Notes: a model not told the origin generated them from the sequence alone. Shown: positions 9,288-22,064, numbered from the stretch's first letter. The stretch: 64,000 nt of DNA from Parietaria judaica (GCA_954871525.1 OX940870.1:30246555-30310554); one strand, 5' to 3'. A program made the numbers and translations.

Positions 9288-12200
9288 CTATACATCATAT
9301 ACGGGCAAACGCTCTTCGATGACGACGCGGCAAATAGGGCACCGTTTGCATTTGTCGCAGCAAGTTCTGAGATCCAGACAGAAAACGTTAAATCTTAAGC
9401 TAAATATCAGAACATAAGGTTATTTGATCTGACGAAACGCAAAGTTTAATAGCGGAAACGGGGTTTTCGTATTACCGGCAAAGAACGTGGTGCCGGCACG
9501 GAAGGAGGACTATGTTAATCTGCTCCTCGAAGCAAACTCGACAGAGAATCTTTTCCTGAGTATCACAAAAAAACCACAATGATAAGCTCAAAAATTATTT
9601 TTTTAAAAATCACAAAAAATAACTTAAGCAGAGAGAGAGAGAGGTGAACTTAGTACGTTCTGAAGTCTTTCATACTCCTGCTGGCTGAATTTTGTAACTT
9701 CCGTCTGCTCGCTTAATGCGGCTTGTAATCTCCAAATCTACATATTGACGAACACAAACATACGATGAGTGATACTAGAAAGCAACGCGATTGAATCTAC
9801 AAACGAGAAAAATAATTTACCTCATCGACAAGATCAGATTTGGGCATTTTCTTCACAACGTCAGGTGAAAAGGTGTTATACCTGGATAGAACATTCAACA
9901 AAAAACGAAAAAGCAACGAAGTTATTACCCATGCGTAATTCATGAGGGGTTTTCCGTTTGGCACCTTTATGTACTTATTTGTTCTATAAGCGAAACATAA
10001 TACTATAGTGGTAAATAGTAGTGTCGAATACAGACCCTGAAGTTCCTTCACAATACAGCCTCGCCTGTTCCTCTCGACTTCCTTCATCAATTGACCACCA
10101 ACCAAGCAATCTATAACCACATGAACGCAATCAACGGAAAAAAGAAAGTGATCTAGAAGCTCAACGAGATCATCAAAATCAATTCAAATTAAAAGATTTT
10201 GCGGGACAGATTGTTACCTTGAACCACGATGAAAGAATCCAAAAGAATCTTGAAATTTTGATGCTATGGAGAAGTATCTTCCCGAGCCAGCGCTGTACCT
10301 TCCCGAGCTACCATTGTATACAAGGATGACAACTTTCTCGGCGAATCTGTATGCAGCGAACAAAACCCCGGCGCCTTGCAATAAAAAAAGAGGAGAAAAT
10401 ACTCCCACAAGTGAGAGACGCTCAGCGCCGGATGGCGTTCCCTGAAACGTGTACGGAATGGAAACAACTAAGAAGTTATCCACACAGAATTCGAAACAAA
10501 AACTAGTCCATTCATAAACCTTTAGGCCTAGTTTTAAAACAAAAATATTTTCCTTTATGTTTTGTCAAAACTTGGAGAAGTGGGGAATATTTTGAGGAAA
10601 ATATTTTAAAAATTTATTTTCCAAACAGAAAATAAAGGAAAATATTTCGTTTAGTTGATACGTTCTAACAAAAATGTATTATTTGTTCCAAAAAATAACC
10701 TTCCATGCCGATTACCTCGACTGCATATACGCACTCAATGAACTAGATTTTTTTTTTTCAGTTTCTCCTTATTTTCTAAAATTTATTTTCTCTATACATT
10801 TCATAAAAAGACAAATATCTAAGCTCCAAACATAGACTTGCAGCATACAATACCTCTAAGTACATAAAAAGCAGGACCTGGAAGAGAATCAGTGGAACTT
10901 TCATAACATGGCCACCGATATCTTGCAGATCACACAGCCCGTTCTGCTGGCTGTCGTCCGATGCAATGACTAAACCACTACTCCAGTTAAGATATCTCAT
11001 ACTCGTACTGATAGAAGGTTCCGGGAATTCTGTGATGTGAGAATGCCTATGAATTGACGGATTATACCACTTTGTGCAAACAAGAAACGCAAATCCTTCT
11101 GCAATTCTACAAGGACAAAAAAAAAATATGGCCAGTTGATACATGGTAAAAGTATTACGCGAGCAATATTAGCGAAACACGAGTATTTTTACCCAAAGTT
11201 TATAAATAAGTCCCACCAGCCTAGAGCAGCTACATCACCTGCATGACATTGATGTGGAAAACTCTATGAAGCAATTTAAAAACAAGAGAGACTGGGAAGG
11301 AATGTAAGTGCAACAACGTATTTGATTATGAACTAAAAGTGATTGAGCCGACCACAAAAATAACCGAAACACATGTACCAACGGAAATTAACCTAAGTTA
11401 TGAATTCCGGATAATCTTATTAAATAAAGAAACCAGATAATGATAGTAACAGACGCTCCTTTGAGAACACGGCGTTCTCCCGAAAGACGTAAGAGACGAT
11501 ATGCCAAAACTCACGTGCCCCCTTTCCCCTTGTGATTGGCACCTAACATAACCCAAACCCGTAACCCCTACTAATTACAAACTACCAAAAGGTCCCAATT
11601 ACTTAACTAAGATAACCCAAAGAGCCCGTCATAACCGAAGATATAAATGGAAGGTTTTATTTAAATAACAATACTTAAAGGTATAACGGAAAGCTCACCA
11701 CATATCTTAAGAAGAGTGAAGATTGTTGCGGCGATAAAGAAAACCATGGATATTGAGACCCAGAAGTGCTAGAGATAAAGAATCATAATCAGCACACTGA
11801 TCAAATAGAGAGTGGCGTTTATATAATGGTGAAGAATATGTCAAATTTAATAAGATAATACATTTGTATCCCTAAACTACTGGTATATAATTGCAAACTT
11901 ACAGGAAGGGTCTCCCATATTACATCGTCACTCATGGTTTCTTCGTCTCCCGGCATTAGAGCCCTGCACATCCTATTCCAAGATAAACATAAATCACAAC
12001 ACTTAAGGCGTAGATTGAAACGGAATTATGACTGTGTTGAACCAAAGTCCGTATTTATCTTTTGGGAGACAATAACAGGGCTTAGGACGGAAATGGAAAA
12101 TATTGCAAGAGAAGAACCTGATATTATCAATCAATATTGCCGCCTCAAAAGCTAGCAATGGAAGAAAGACGATCTTCAACTTCAGAACTACAGCAAGGGA

Positions 12201-13316
12201 AGCAAAAATTATACGAGCCGTTCAGTTCGAAAAGGAAAAACGATAAAGGATGTTAACTTTAATTGATTTCTAGATACCATATGGCCTTGTTTGGTAAGAA
12301 ATGGGCCCAAAATAAATGAGGGAAACAATCGATTAACATAAATGTTGATGTAAATATGGAATCTGACAATTATTTCCACATACCGTAATAATTGTCGAGA
12401 TAGATACAAAGAAGAATCTCAAAAGCGACGAGCAGCGGAGTTGCCACGACAGAATGAAATGGCGCCCACTGGAAGCGAGAACAAATATATGTTTGTGATT
12501 ATATTTTTATACTTAACACTTCGATACATCGAACAAAAACACAGACAACAATTTCAGTACCTGTCGACCGTGAGGCGGGGATGGAGCAGGCAACGAGAAT
12601 CTGGCGCGTGCTACAACTGCATGGAAAAGCCACAGAGGAGAAAATATTATCCTGCAGAGTAATGGCGAAACTCATATCACAAATTAATACCGAAAAACGA
12701 GTTTAATACGTGATCGGAATTTCCAAACGGAATGTAATCATCAAACAAGTGCACAGAGTTGTCCATTTTTGCGAAACTACAATGCATTCTTCGGTATCAA
12801 CATCGGTAAACATCAATATGAAATTCTAATTTAGATTGAGTGATCTTAAAATGTGGCACAAAACAAGACTTTCCTGGCTTACTCTGACCAAATCTCATCT
12901 CGAAAATCACAGTTTCATCGATTCAACATGTTCTTAGGAAAACTGAATCGCAATTCAAAATCGATACTTACAGACAATAATTAGGACCTAAATCACAGTT
13001 CGTAAGCAGATACAATAAGCTCAAAATTAAAAAGCTTGCGACAAGAAGCACATGAATCGATACATTTGAATTTCCAGTTTCCAGGAGAACACAATTCGGA
13101 GCTAAAACTACAAAATTTTCGTTTGTTTTCTGTTGAATTTCCCGGCAACCAACCAGTCAACTGAAACTGAAAGGGAGGATAAGAGGAGACGACGACGAAC
13201 CACCATGGATATCGGAGGGCGTGGCTGAGCTTGAGCACGAGCAGAAGCGTGAAGGCGAAGAGCAGGCCGTGCGCCACCAGCGCGTGGAGCGCCTTCCCCA
13301 CGCGCCGCCACGTCAT
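9288..13316 (-). CDS. TMEM185/Fragile-X-F-associated-type membrane RING protein (putative E3 ubiquitin ligase)
   Basis: Fourteen exons chain in frame to 465 aa: 13316-13204, 12651-12561, 12468-12384, 12187-12118, 11972-11903, 11768-11699, 11238-11193, 11106-10854, 10441-10218, 10110-10036, 9881-9821, 9737-9657, 9555-9476, 9366-9288. All introns are GT-AG. The N-terminal two thirds hold about seven hydrophobic segments (LLFAFTLLLVLKL, ATPLLVAFEILLCIYL, FWVSISMVFF, VPLILFQVLLFMYL and others). The C terminus is a C3HC4 RING: CRVC, PCRHHVLC, CC, CPIC, then the family-typical ending LPVYDV. Plant members are annotated as transmembrane Fragile-X-F-associated proteins; E3 activity is inferred from the RING. 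ATG 13316 (MTWRR) is preferred by homology, but an in-frame ATG at 13337 would add MFVQRRI. Looks intact. Confidence 0.92.
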
Positions 13317-13506
13317 GATTCTCCTCTGCACGAACATTCTCCCCCACGCGCCGGAGCAGAGATCGACGGCGGTTGCGGAGGCGAAAATGGATCGTCGATT
13401 GTCCCGAGAAGACGAAGAAGAAGAAGAAGAAAGCGTGTGTTGTGTGCTTGAGTTTCTTCAGATTAAGCGTTTTTGATTGCCTTCGCCAAAACTTCACTTT
13501 CACGCC

Positions 13507-13510
<4 letters not shown>

Positions 13511-13542
<32 letters not shown>
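13511..13542. repeat. (GA)n microsatellite in the RING-gene 5' leader/promoter
   Basis: About 16 GA units. On the transcribed strand this is a CT tract about 200 nt upstream of the start codon. CT-rich leaders are common near plant transcription starts. Confidence 0.8.
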
Positions 13543-15675
13543 CTATTTCTCATTGGATTAGAGGAGCGCGGCTATTGACGAAACTGCCCTTTTCTTTGGC
13601 GGTGAGCGAGCTGGGAAAGTATGGGCAAAAATGGACAAAGAGGGTGTGGATTGAAAATGGATTTATTTTGTGGGTCCCACTAATACTCAATTGTTTGGAA
13701 TTGCAAGTTATTTACTTAAGGGAAAATGGCGGTAGAAGTATCTAAAGTATTTCAAAGTCGACATTAAGTTCTTATTTCTATTCTTTGAGTGGCGAAAGTT
13801 GTCAAATTGTTACTCTATGTCTTCCGTCATGTTTCCGCCCTGAACTGCATCACGAGTTACGTTGTTAAACCTATTAATATATCATTTTAATTAAAAAATT
13901 AAACTGATTTATCAATTATAAACAAAAGTATATTCAATGGGTTTAAAAACGTAACACGTGGAGATATTCTAGACTAAAATATGAGGGAATATGAAAATAA
14001 GAGTTTAACAACTTTCACCACCCAAAAAAATAGAATTTATCGTCAACTTGTCAAAAAAAGGTACTTATGCTGCTATTCTTTCTTTAATTAATTTGTATTT
14101 TTATTATACTTAAGTAGATATAGATAGATATAGATATGCTTCAATCAAAGACTTTTATATCAACGACGTTAATTGCGGGGTAAATATTTCGATTTTTTAA
14201 TGCATGAATTGTATTTTACATTTTCATGTTTATTCTTATTTTTTATTTTGTCTATTTATGATTAAAATCCTGTTACTAAGACATATTCATACTTAACAGC
14301 ACATATAAAATTTTATTACATCGATAATGTCATTTAAAAAAGATAAAACAATAAACATTACAAATTTAGCCTACAAAATAATGAATTTAATAAAAATATT
14401 AGATACTAACCTATTAATCTTTTGTGTATTATTATTTACATAGTAGTAGTAGATATTTGGAGGACATTTGTATTAATTATTGGCGCTTACTGGCTCTAAA
14501 CAAACAGCGTGGCACGCTGATTGAAAGAAGCATTGTTGAATATGTCACCAATTATTCCTATGAGCTCATCTCGTAATGTTCTTCTTTTAAGCTTTTATTA
14601 GATAAAGAATAATCATATTATCAATCAATTATATATTATAAGCCTTCTTATTCCAAGTCCAACATATTATCCAACCCTAAATATCTTGTCATCCGAAAAA
14701 GACATCTATTTAAATGCTAGATCAAGAAAGTCAGAAACAAACAAACAAACAGACTTATCTTTCAAGTGAAGTAATATTACAATTTCAAGTACAATACTAC
14801 AAAATTAATTTGAGCTTTGTAATGTTCATATAACAATGACATAATATTATTACATGTAATCTGATGTGCTAGATTTCATTCCGCCGAATAACGTATTTGA
14901 GAAACTATAAAATGTAAAACAAACTGCTTAAAAAGTATTAATATTTAAAAAATAATACTTCAAACATTTAACAACTTCCAAATTACTCTTTAGATGTTTT
15001 TTTTACAATTTAATATCGTTGAAATATGATCTCTGGTGAAGTGGCATGCCATATAATACGCCATTGCATTCATTAAGAGAGCTAATAATATATATATATA
15101 TATATTCCATAAATATCTTCATTAAAACTTTTATCTCTACCCTATTTATTTGGAGATTTTTTTTATCCTATTCAAAATGGATAAAGTTGACAGTTGTGCT
15201 GTGGAAAATGGGAACAGAAAAATGGATAATAAAAACTATATATTCCAACCACATGCCATTTTGAATTGATTTGGTAAAAAAAAAAAAAAAAGCTTTTGCT
15301 TCTCTTCTTTTATGGAATTGATATATATTTTATTGATTTTTTGGGGGTCATAAACAAAACAAGGAAACTTCCCAATAGAGAATAGTCCATAAAATGTCAG
15401 ATTCTATATGGGTTTTGGGCTTTTTGGCCACAAAATAACAAGTGCAAAAAGCAAGATCAAATGTACATTTATATTGCTTCAAAAAAAGAGTGCTCATTTA
15501 TATTTTTATTTTTATCTTCACTCTTTGGAAGAAACCAAACCAAATAAAAACAAAACACTTTTCTTCTTCATAATACATTTAGTTCCATACAGAAGTGAAA
15601 TTCCCATTTCTCTAACATATACTATCTCCGAAATAGACCAGGATAAAATACAATATAGTACACAATAAATAGAAT
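13543..15675. other. AT-rich intergenic region
   Basis: About 2.1 kb upstream of the RING gene. It contains short microsatellites such as (AT)n near 15087-15107 and A/T runs. No coding region or RNA gene is recognised. Confidence 0.5.
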
Positions 15676-16002
15676 AAGAGAAATTGCACCAAATAGTCAA
15701 ATTAAAACTTTGGTTTTGCAAAATAGTCAAATTTTGTTTAATTTTGTAAACTAGCCAATTAACATGAGGTGTCATATTTAATTCAAATTTTAATACTAAA
15801 ATACCCTTTAATAAATCAATTTCGTTTATTATTTTCGCAATTAATTATATTGGTAATTAACATTATCCCACAAATCATGGTAACTGATTACTTATTAGTT
15901 TAATTAAAAATAATAATAATAATACAAATCAGCTCCCTTAATTACACGTTTAAATGATTAAACGTGAGACCAAATCTGCCCTATTAATTAGGATAGTAAA
16001 TC

Positions 16003-16657
16003 GTGCAAGGTGAAATTATACAACTCCAATTTTTTCAAAACCAACGTAAAATAAGGAAGCTGAGAACGTTGGGTTTTCTCCAGAACAGAACTGCAGATTT
16101 TTCTTCCCGTCCAGCCCAGCTCATCGATCGTTCTCCCCCCGCCGAGCAGCTCATTCCGCCTCCTTCATCGTGTCGCAGTCATAGCTTCACACGATGGAAC
16201 GAGCAGAGCATTGCTCCATTTTTCAAGCAATGTCAAACCAAATTGTCAATTGGAATGAAAATCGTGATCTTCATGTCTCAAACGCTGCTAATCATTGTTT
16301 CTTGTTAAAGTTTACGTTTTCAGTTTTTTTGGATACCAAAGTCATTATTGTATTTGATATATGCAGATTTTATTTCCTATGATGAAGAAATGCTTATGCA
16401 AAGAAGCAGCTTTACGAATCCTATAACCACGAAACCAATCACAACTATTGCTTCCGGTAGTCAGACTTTGTCAATCCTTGAATCAGGTATTTACGTGTTT
16501 ATTTAATGTATTCTATGTTAATTCTCGTATATTCGTGTTTATTTTCTCTTGAATCATCATTGACTTATGAACGTGTTTACTTATATTTTACCCAATTCTC
16601 GTATTTATGTGTTAGCAATGATTAATAACTAGTATTTTTTGTTTATTTGTTGCAGTT
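16003..16657 (+). other. Presumed 5' leader of the MULE transposase
   Basis: This is a locally GC-rich leader (16075-16200) followed by AT-rich sequence that ends at an acceptor-like TTGTTGCAG (16647-16655). A short open frame at 16003-16308 has no recognisable domain. I read the stretch as 5' UTR plus a leader intron. Confidence 0.35.
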
Positions 16658-18947
16658 ACAATCTTCGAGAGACAGTATATGTATTCGGTTGGATCATCAC
16701 CTACTTTTGTATAACCTGATGACGGAGAGAAGGACGACGTGTCAGTTATGTACGATAATTTAGATTTCACAAATTTGCCTGAAGATTTTGAAGTTAGAGT
16801 GAACGACAAATTCACGTGAAAAGATTTGTTGACTACAGCCATGAAAATCATAGCAGTAAAACATTATTTTTCATACAAAACTCGTCGGTCTAGCCAGTCT
16901 CGTTTTGAGATATACTATATAAATGAGGATTGTCGATGGGAAATGAACGCGTCTGTGAGTTAAATTTCTAAGATTTGGTTTGTAAAATCTTATATTAATG
17001 ATCACACATGCTCTGGACGTAATACCCAAGAAAAAAATTGCCAGATGACATCGTCCCTGATCCGCAAGTTGGTTAAACAAGATCTAGCAGGCTGTTTGGG
17101 AGATAGATTAACATCAAAGGGCGTGGCAGAGATTATGCAAAGTCGATATAGAGTAAAAGTAAGCTACTTCCAAGCTTGGTTAGGACGGACTAAAGCTTTG
17201 GCGGATATTCGTGGCAGTTTTGAAGAGTCATATTCTCATCTTCCAAGTGTTGGCAAAATGATTTGCGAGAAAAATCCGGGTAATGTAATGTTTTTATTAG
17301 TGTTTATAATCATTAGTGTTTAAAATCTGCTTTTTTATTCATATGTTTTGGTGTTAGTATTATGTAATTTTCGTTAACAGTTGTTGATTTAGATTTAAAA
17401 TACAGCATATGTTTTCATTTACCAAATATATTTGTTAAAAAATGGGGTTAACAGTAGTTGACCTTCGTGTTTATTTTCTCTTATTTCATCAATGACATAT
17501 TTTGCCGTTTACTTGTATTTTACTCAATTCTGAAAATAAATCTGCATTTCTGTTAACAGTGGTTGATTTTCGCAGTATACATGATGTGCTATTACCCACT
17601 ATGTGAACGAAATTTTCACCAATGTTGTTCATCTTTCCAGGAAGCTATACTGAAACCAAGCTTGATTCTGAAAGGAACTTCAAGTACTTCTTTTTGGCGA
17701 TTGCTGCTTCCATTCATGGATGGAAATTTCGTCGGCCGGTTATCTCAGTAGATGGTACGCATTTGAAAGGCAAGTACCATGGTACATTGCTATTGGCTGC
17801 TGGACATGATGGGGATAATCATATCTTCCCGTTGGCTTTTGGAATAGTTGGCTCCGAGAAATATAAATCTTGGTCGTGGTTTATGAAAAACATAAGAAAA
17901 GTCTTCGGGGTTAGAGAGGATTTGGTTATTATTTCTGACCGGGCTCCAGCGATACCAAAGGCTGTTAAGCGTGTCTTTCCGGAAGCCAAGTACGATGTGT
18001 GCATGCAACACTTGTGGGCGAACGTAAAGTGCAAATATGGTAAATCGTCAATTCAACAAATGTATTATAATTATGCTAAGGCGTACACGCATAAAGAGTT
18101 CCATTATTGGTTGGATCAACTTTCATCAAAAAAGTCATCCATAAAGAAGTACTTGCTCGAAGCTGGTCCGGATTTCTGGGCTCGTTCGCATTTCCCCGGA
18201 AAACGGTATGGATTAATGACTACTAACATATCTGAATCCTTGAATTCCGTAATAAAAGAAGCTCGTGGGTGGCCAGTAAGCGCACTTGTCTTGAGTTGGC
18301 GTTGTTTGTTACAAAGATGGTTTAACAAACAACGTGCTTTGATCCCCAAGATGGTCAATGGACTCACTGCCCATGCTCAAAGCGTACTCGTCGAAGCTGA
18401 GAGTAAAGCACGTAGAATGAACGTAAGTGTATTTATTATTTCACATTAATAGGTAGTTATTAATGTGATATTTTAGTGTTTTTAGTAGTGTTGATATTTA
18501 TTAATTACTGTTAATGGTATGTTTATTCAGGTTGAGGCTATTAATGACAACCTGTTTGAGGTTATTGAGGGCACGGTGCACAACGTCGTTAATATTGCAT
18601 TAAAGACATGTTCTTGCTGCGTTTGGCAACTTGATGACGTCCCGTGTTCGCATGCTGCAGCAGCTCTATATAAGATGAATTTAAGGCCCATCGATTTCGT
18701 TCCCGAATATTTCACAAAAGATGCGTTTATGGCGATGTATTCACATGATGTTAATCCGGTAACACATGACGTTGCTTGGGATCTGTCTACCGATGCGGAT
18801 GTAATAAATCCTCCTGTCCAGAAACGTCAACCAGGAAGACCCAAGATGAAAATATTCCGTTCAAAATCAGAGTTGCATCATCCGTACCACAATCGTTGCG
18901 GGAGGTGTGGAAAACCGGGGCACAACAAGAGGAGATGTTTTTCGTAG
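16658..18947 (+). pseudogene. MULE (mudrA-type) transposase, three in-frame stops
   Basis: Exons as inferred: about 16658-17279, 17641-18422 and 18531-18947, all with GT-AG introns and intact frame across both junctions. The first exon encodes the MuDR N-terminal/FLYWCH-like region (FTNLPEDFEV, then HTCSG) and is interrupted by TAA 16712, TGA 16817 and TAA 16961. The middle exon is the catalytic MULE domain: VDGTHLKGKY supplies the first Asp, ISDRAPAIPKAV the second, and NISESLNSVIKEAR follows. The last exon has a SWIM zinc finger (CSCCVWQ ... VPCSHA) and a terminal CCHC knuckle (CGRCGKPGHNKRRC). Known role: cut-and-paste transposition through binding of the terminal inverted repeats. The stops make this copy inactive unless an internal start (such as ATG 17045) is used. 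Confidence 0.88.
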
Positions 18948-19211
18948 CCAATTTCGTGAACTTGATGATATTAGTTTCCACTAAATTGTGTATCGAATCA
19001 TAATTAATTTTCAGTTTAAGCATTTACTTATTTTTTATATTTTATTTGTTCCTAAAATGCGATGTTTGCTTCATGTTTGTTATTCATAGTATTGTTGTTT
19101 ATCATCGTTAATTTCGTGAACTTGATTTTATGGCTAGTAAAAAATTTTATCTTCGTTAATTTTGACATAGTTTTGGTTCAAATTGATTATATGTCAACAC
19201 ATAATGAATGT

Positions 19212-19660
19212 TAGTTATATTTCTCACTTAGTAAACAAAATTAAATATCCGAATCACGTAATAAAAAGGGCCATTCAAAAGCCTATTTGTATTTGTAAAT
19301 CAGAAATTAACCGTACATGTCTTATAATAAGGAAACGGTAAAATTAGAAATTAACCAAACCGTTGAGTCTTCATTTTTCTAACTTAAATCGTCATTAGAT
19401 ACACAATTATAACCGAGTTTTAACGAAAATTAACAGTGTTTAATTATATTTCTCAATATAATAAACAAAATTAACGACACGAATCACGTCAAAAAATTGT
19501 CCGCAGAGAAGACTATGTGTTTTTTTGAGTCAGAAATTAACCGTACATGTATTATAATAAGGGAAGGGTAAAATTATATAGAACTTAAACTGTGAGTCTT
19601 CATTTTACTATTTTAAACCGACATTAGATGATTTTATAAACCAGTTTTAACGTAAACTAA
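19212..19660. repeat. Diverged ~229-bp tandem duplication between the two MULE genes
   Basis: 19212-19440 and 19441-19660 align in the same orientation: both carry TATATTTCTCA, AATAAACAAAATTAA or similar, GAATCACGT, CAGAAATTAACCGTACATGT, GTGAGTCTTCATTTT or similar, and CATTAGAT. Similarity is roughly 75-80% by eye. It occupies the convergent 3' regions and may supply 3' ends or terminators. Confidence 0.75.
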
Positions 19661-19929
19661 TAGTGTATTTCATATATATTCAGCGATAACCGTGTGAAAT
19701 TAAACAAAATACTTTGTAAGAATGAACAATACAAATAAAAATTAACAATATATGTTAGTTATATTGATTAATAACTACTTCAAATCGTCCCAAAATGACA
19801 AAGTCGAATATACGGTGCGTAATGAAAGAACAGACAAAATTAACTGGCCAAATTGTTTTGCCATAAAAACTACATGCTGCAAAAGGATGAAATAAAGTCG
19901 ACTACATAGCCCAAATTACGAAACGAAGT

Positions 19930-21555
19930 TCAAATCCCCAGATCGAAAGACGATTGACTTTCACAGACAACTCCCTCGTCGTCGTTTCCATCTTTTTTCG
20001 GCTTTTTTCCTTGAGTGTATGGCGGCCTCATGGACGGTCCTGGTTTGACAGTCCTCTTTTCTCGGAAGCTAACGACTTCCGGTTGTGTCGGTGGTTTCTC
20101 TTTCTTCACTTTCTTTCGTGTATAAGCCAATGGTAACACCTTAGTTTTTGGCACCACTTCATTCTGTATGGTTTCGTTTTCTGCCTGTGAATTAATCCCC
20201 GCATCATCAATCAAAGAAATGTTGTTAAGAATAAAATGTAAGTCATGTTTTGTTGATTCGGCGCTGGCCTACAAAAAACAGATTTATAGTTTGTTCATAT
20301 ATAACTCCAATACACTAATTTGGTAACATATTATCCATGGGAAATATTTATATTTAATTATTACCTTTGGACTGATGAACTGATTTAAAAGATTCTTATT
20401 CGGCGTTGGGCTTGGAGTTGTGTGAACCTATTTTTGTGAATTCAACCATTTATTAACTCTAATCAACCCAGACTAATCATAAAAAAAAATCTGAAATGTA
20501 CAATATGTTACCGGTGGACTGATGAGAAAACCTGAAAGATTCTTGCTCGGCATTGGTAATGGTGTTGTGTCAACCTAGATTACATAAATCAAACATTAAT
20601 TAACTCCAATAAACAACAATAATCACAATTGTCAGTTACAAGACCTGAGATTGTTTTGCAGAAGCGGCTTCATTCATCAAGTGAATGTTTGATACTGGTA
20701 AGGTATTTGTGTCATCCTAAATTTTAATATATAAACATTTATTAAACTAAATTAATGACAATTAAAAACAAAGACAAAAATTAACGAGTACTTTTCTGCT
20801 AAATGAATTCAAATTTTTACAACACCTGAGTTTGTTTTGCAGAAGCGGCTTTAGTTAACAAATGTTGGTTTGGTACCGGTGCACTAATGTTTGAATTTGC
20901 TCGCTCAGTTCGAGGCACAAGTAAGGGAGTTGTGTCATCCTAAATTTCAATATATACACAATTAGTAACATAAATTAATCATAATTAGTTTACATTCCAT
21001 AAACAAAGACATTCATTAACGAGTACGTTTCCACTACCTGAACCTTTTTTGCACAATACAAGCACCTTGTTTTCTCGAGAACAGAAATTCTTTCTTTCAG
21101 GAAGGCTATTTCAGCAAACAACTGCTTACTCTCGTCCACTGTCACACCCGGATTAATACGCGAAGCGGACCTCGAACTCTCCCCAACAACATGCTCCCGC
21201 GAAACAGTCCGTACATTGTAGTCGACAACTTGGACCTTAAAAAAAATATAATGTCGTTAATACGTAAAGCTGTTAATACGTAAAGTTGTAAACAAAATGA
21301 AAGTGAATTTTGGTTGACTACGCTTACGGTTTCGCATTCAAATATCTTCTGCGTCAATTCTTCCCAGTCCGGTTATGAGTCATAAACCCACTTAACTAAT
21401 GGGGGTTCGTCGTATGAACTATTCCTTGAAGTGAACCCGTCTTCTTCAAAGCACGGAACTATCTCAAAAGCCCACGCAATTAATGGGAATATAAACCCAT
21501 TAATATCGTAGCCGGTCACTCTTGAACCGAAACTTCTCGTTTGGTAATCAATTTA
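19930..21555 (-). pseudogene. Second MULE gene: DUF1985-like start, duplicated short exons, no Ulp1 domain
   Basis: Seven exons chain in phase 0 on the minus strand: about 21555-21328, 21235-21038, 20939-20826, 20716-20645, 20574-20512, 20427-20365, 20268-19930. The first ends in a DUF1985-like block (INGFIFPLIAWAFEIVP ... PLVKWVYDS) with an in-frame TAA at 21375-21373. The second could form a short coiled coil (ESKQLFAEIAFLKERISVLE) ending CLYCAKK. Exons 3/4 and 5/6 are tandem duplicates (each starts with a [DV][DH]T motif; ends KAASAKQTQ/EAASAKQSQ and FLISPP/FISPK). The last is Lys/Arg-rich (TRKKVKKEKPP ... GPSMRPPYTQGKKPKK), like the linker before the protease in Ulp1-type transposon proteins, but no protease follows. 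Its N terminus is missing. Function unknown. Confidence 0.65.
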
Positions 21556-21990
21556 TAAAAAATATCTTCAAGTAATTCATATGTTATGAATATATAAACT
21601 ATTTTTCACATAAGAGACAATACGCTACTTTTGAAAGGTATAGAGAACGTTGTTGGTAAAAAAAAAAAAAATTAAAGTTATACAACAAAGTACCAACATA
21701 TACAATTGAGGTGAAATTCCTATCAATTATTTTATTACTCTAATATAAAGGTTATGAATCATGGTAATAATAACTCAATCCACTTTTTGCTATGTTTATG
21801 AATAAAATTTATATACCAACAAATTATATATATTTTATATAGAATTCAAGGAATTAGAGATTAAAAAAAAGTCCCATGCATAAACATTAAAAGTTAAAAA
21901 CCCAACTATGATACTGAAGGGAAAAAGGAAAAAAAACTACCACAAAAAAAATTGAAATTCATATTAAAGTTGGTGCGAAATCTAGCAAAT

Positions 21991-22064
21991 GGCCTATTAG
22001 CTCAGCTGGTTAGAGCGTCGTGCTAATAACGCGAAGGTCACAGGTTCGAGACCTGTATGGGCCA
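21991..22064 (+). tRNA. tRNA-Ile (AAU)
   Basis: A 74-nt cloverleaf without intron. The acceptor stem GGCCTAT pairs with ATGGGCC (one G-U), the D arm is AGCTCAGCTGGTTAGAGC, the anticodon loop CTAATAA carries AAT at 22025-22027, and the T arm ACAGGTTCGAGACCTGT is perfect. The A discriminator is at 22064. A-box and B-box are intact. An upstream CAA (21986-21988) and a run of T directly after (22065-22072) fit RNA polymerase III start and stop in plants. It lies just outside the right edge of the decayed MULE. Confidence 0.97.

Larger units (their letters stand above)
15676..21660. mobile_element. Degraded two-gene Mutator-like element (MULE)
   Basis: A plus-strand mudrA-type transposase (about 16658-18947) faces a minus-strand second gene (about 21555-19930), tail to tail across about 1 kb. 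The left limit is placed at GAGAAATTGCACCAAATAG, because the following 110 bp (repeated AAATAGTCAAATT, then AAAATACCCTTT) looks like a MULE terminus and resembles the sequence at 63800-63910. No matching inverted copy was found before the tRNA at 21991, so the right end appears truncated. The convergent layout matches maize MuDR, but the second gene is not mudrB. The limits are approximate. Confidence 0.7.

Noticed and set aside
13108..13503. Open frames on both strands overlapping the first RING-gene exon
   Set aside because: Low-complexity Arg/Glu/Phe-rich translations of the GC-rich first exon and the GAA/GA repeats; shadows of the real exon.
19930..20214. Ulp1 (C48) protease as part of the MULE antisense gene
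   Set aside because: The linker-like basic region is there, but no His/Asp/Cys protease motifs follow before the stop at 19930 or in the next kilobase in any minus frame I could read.
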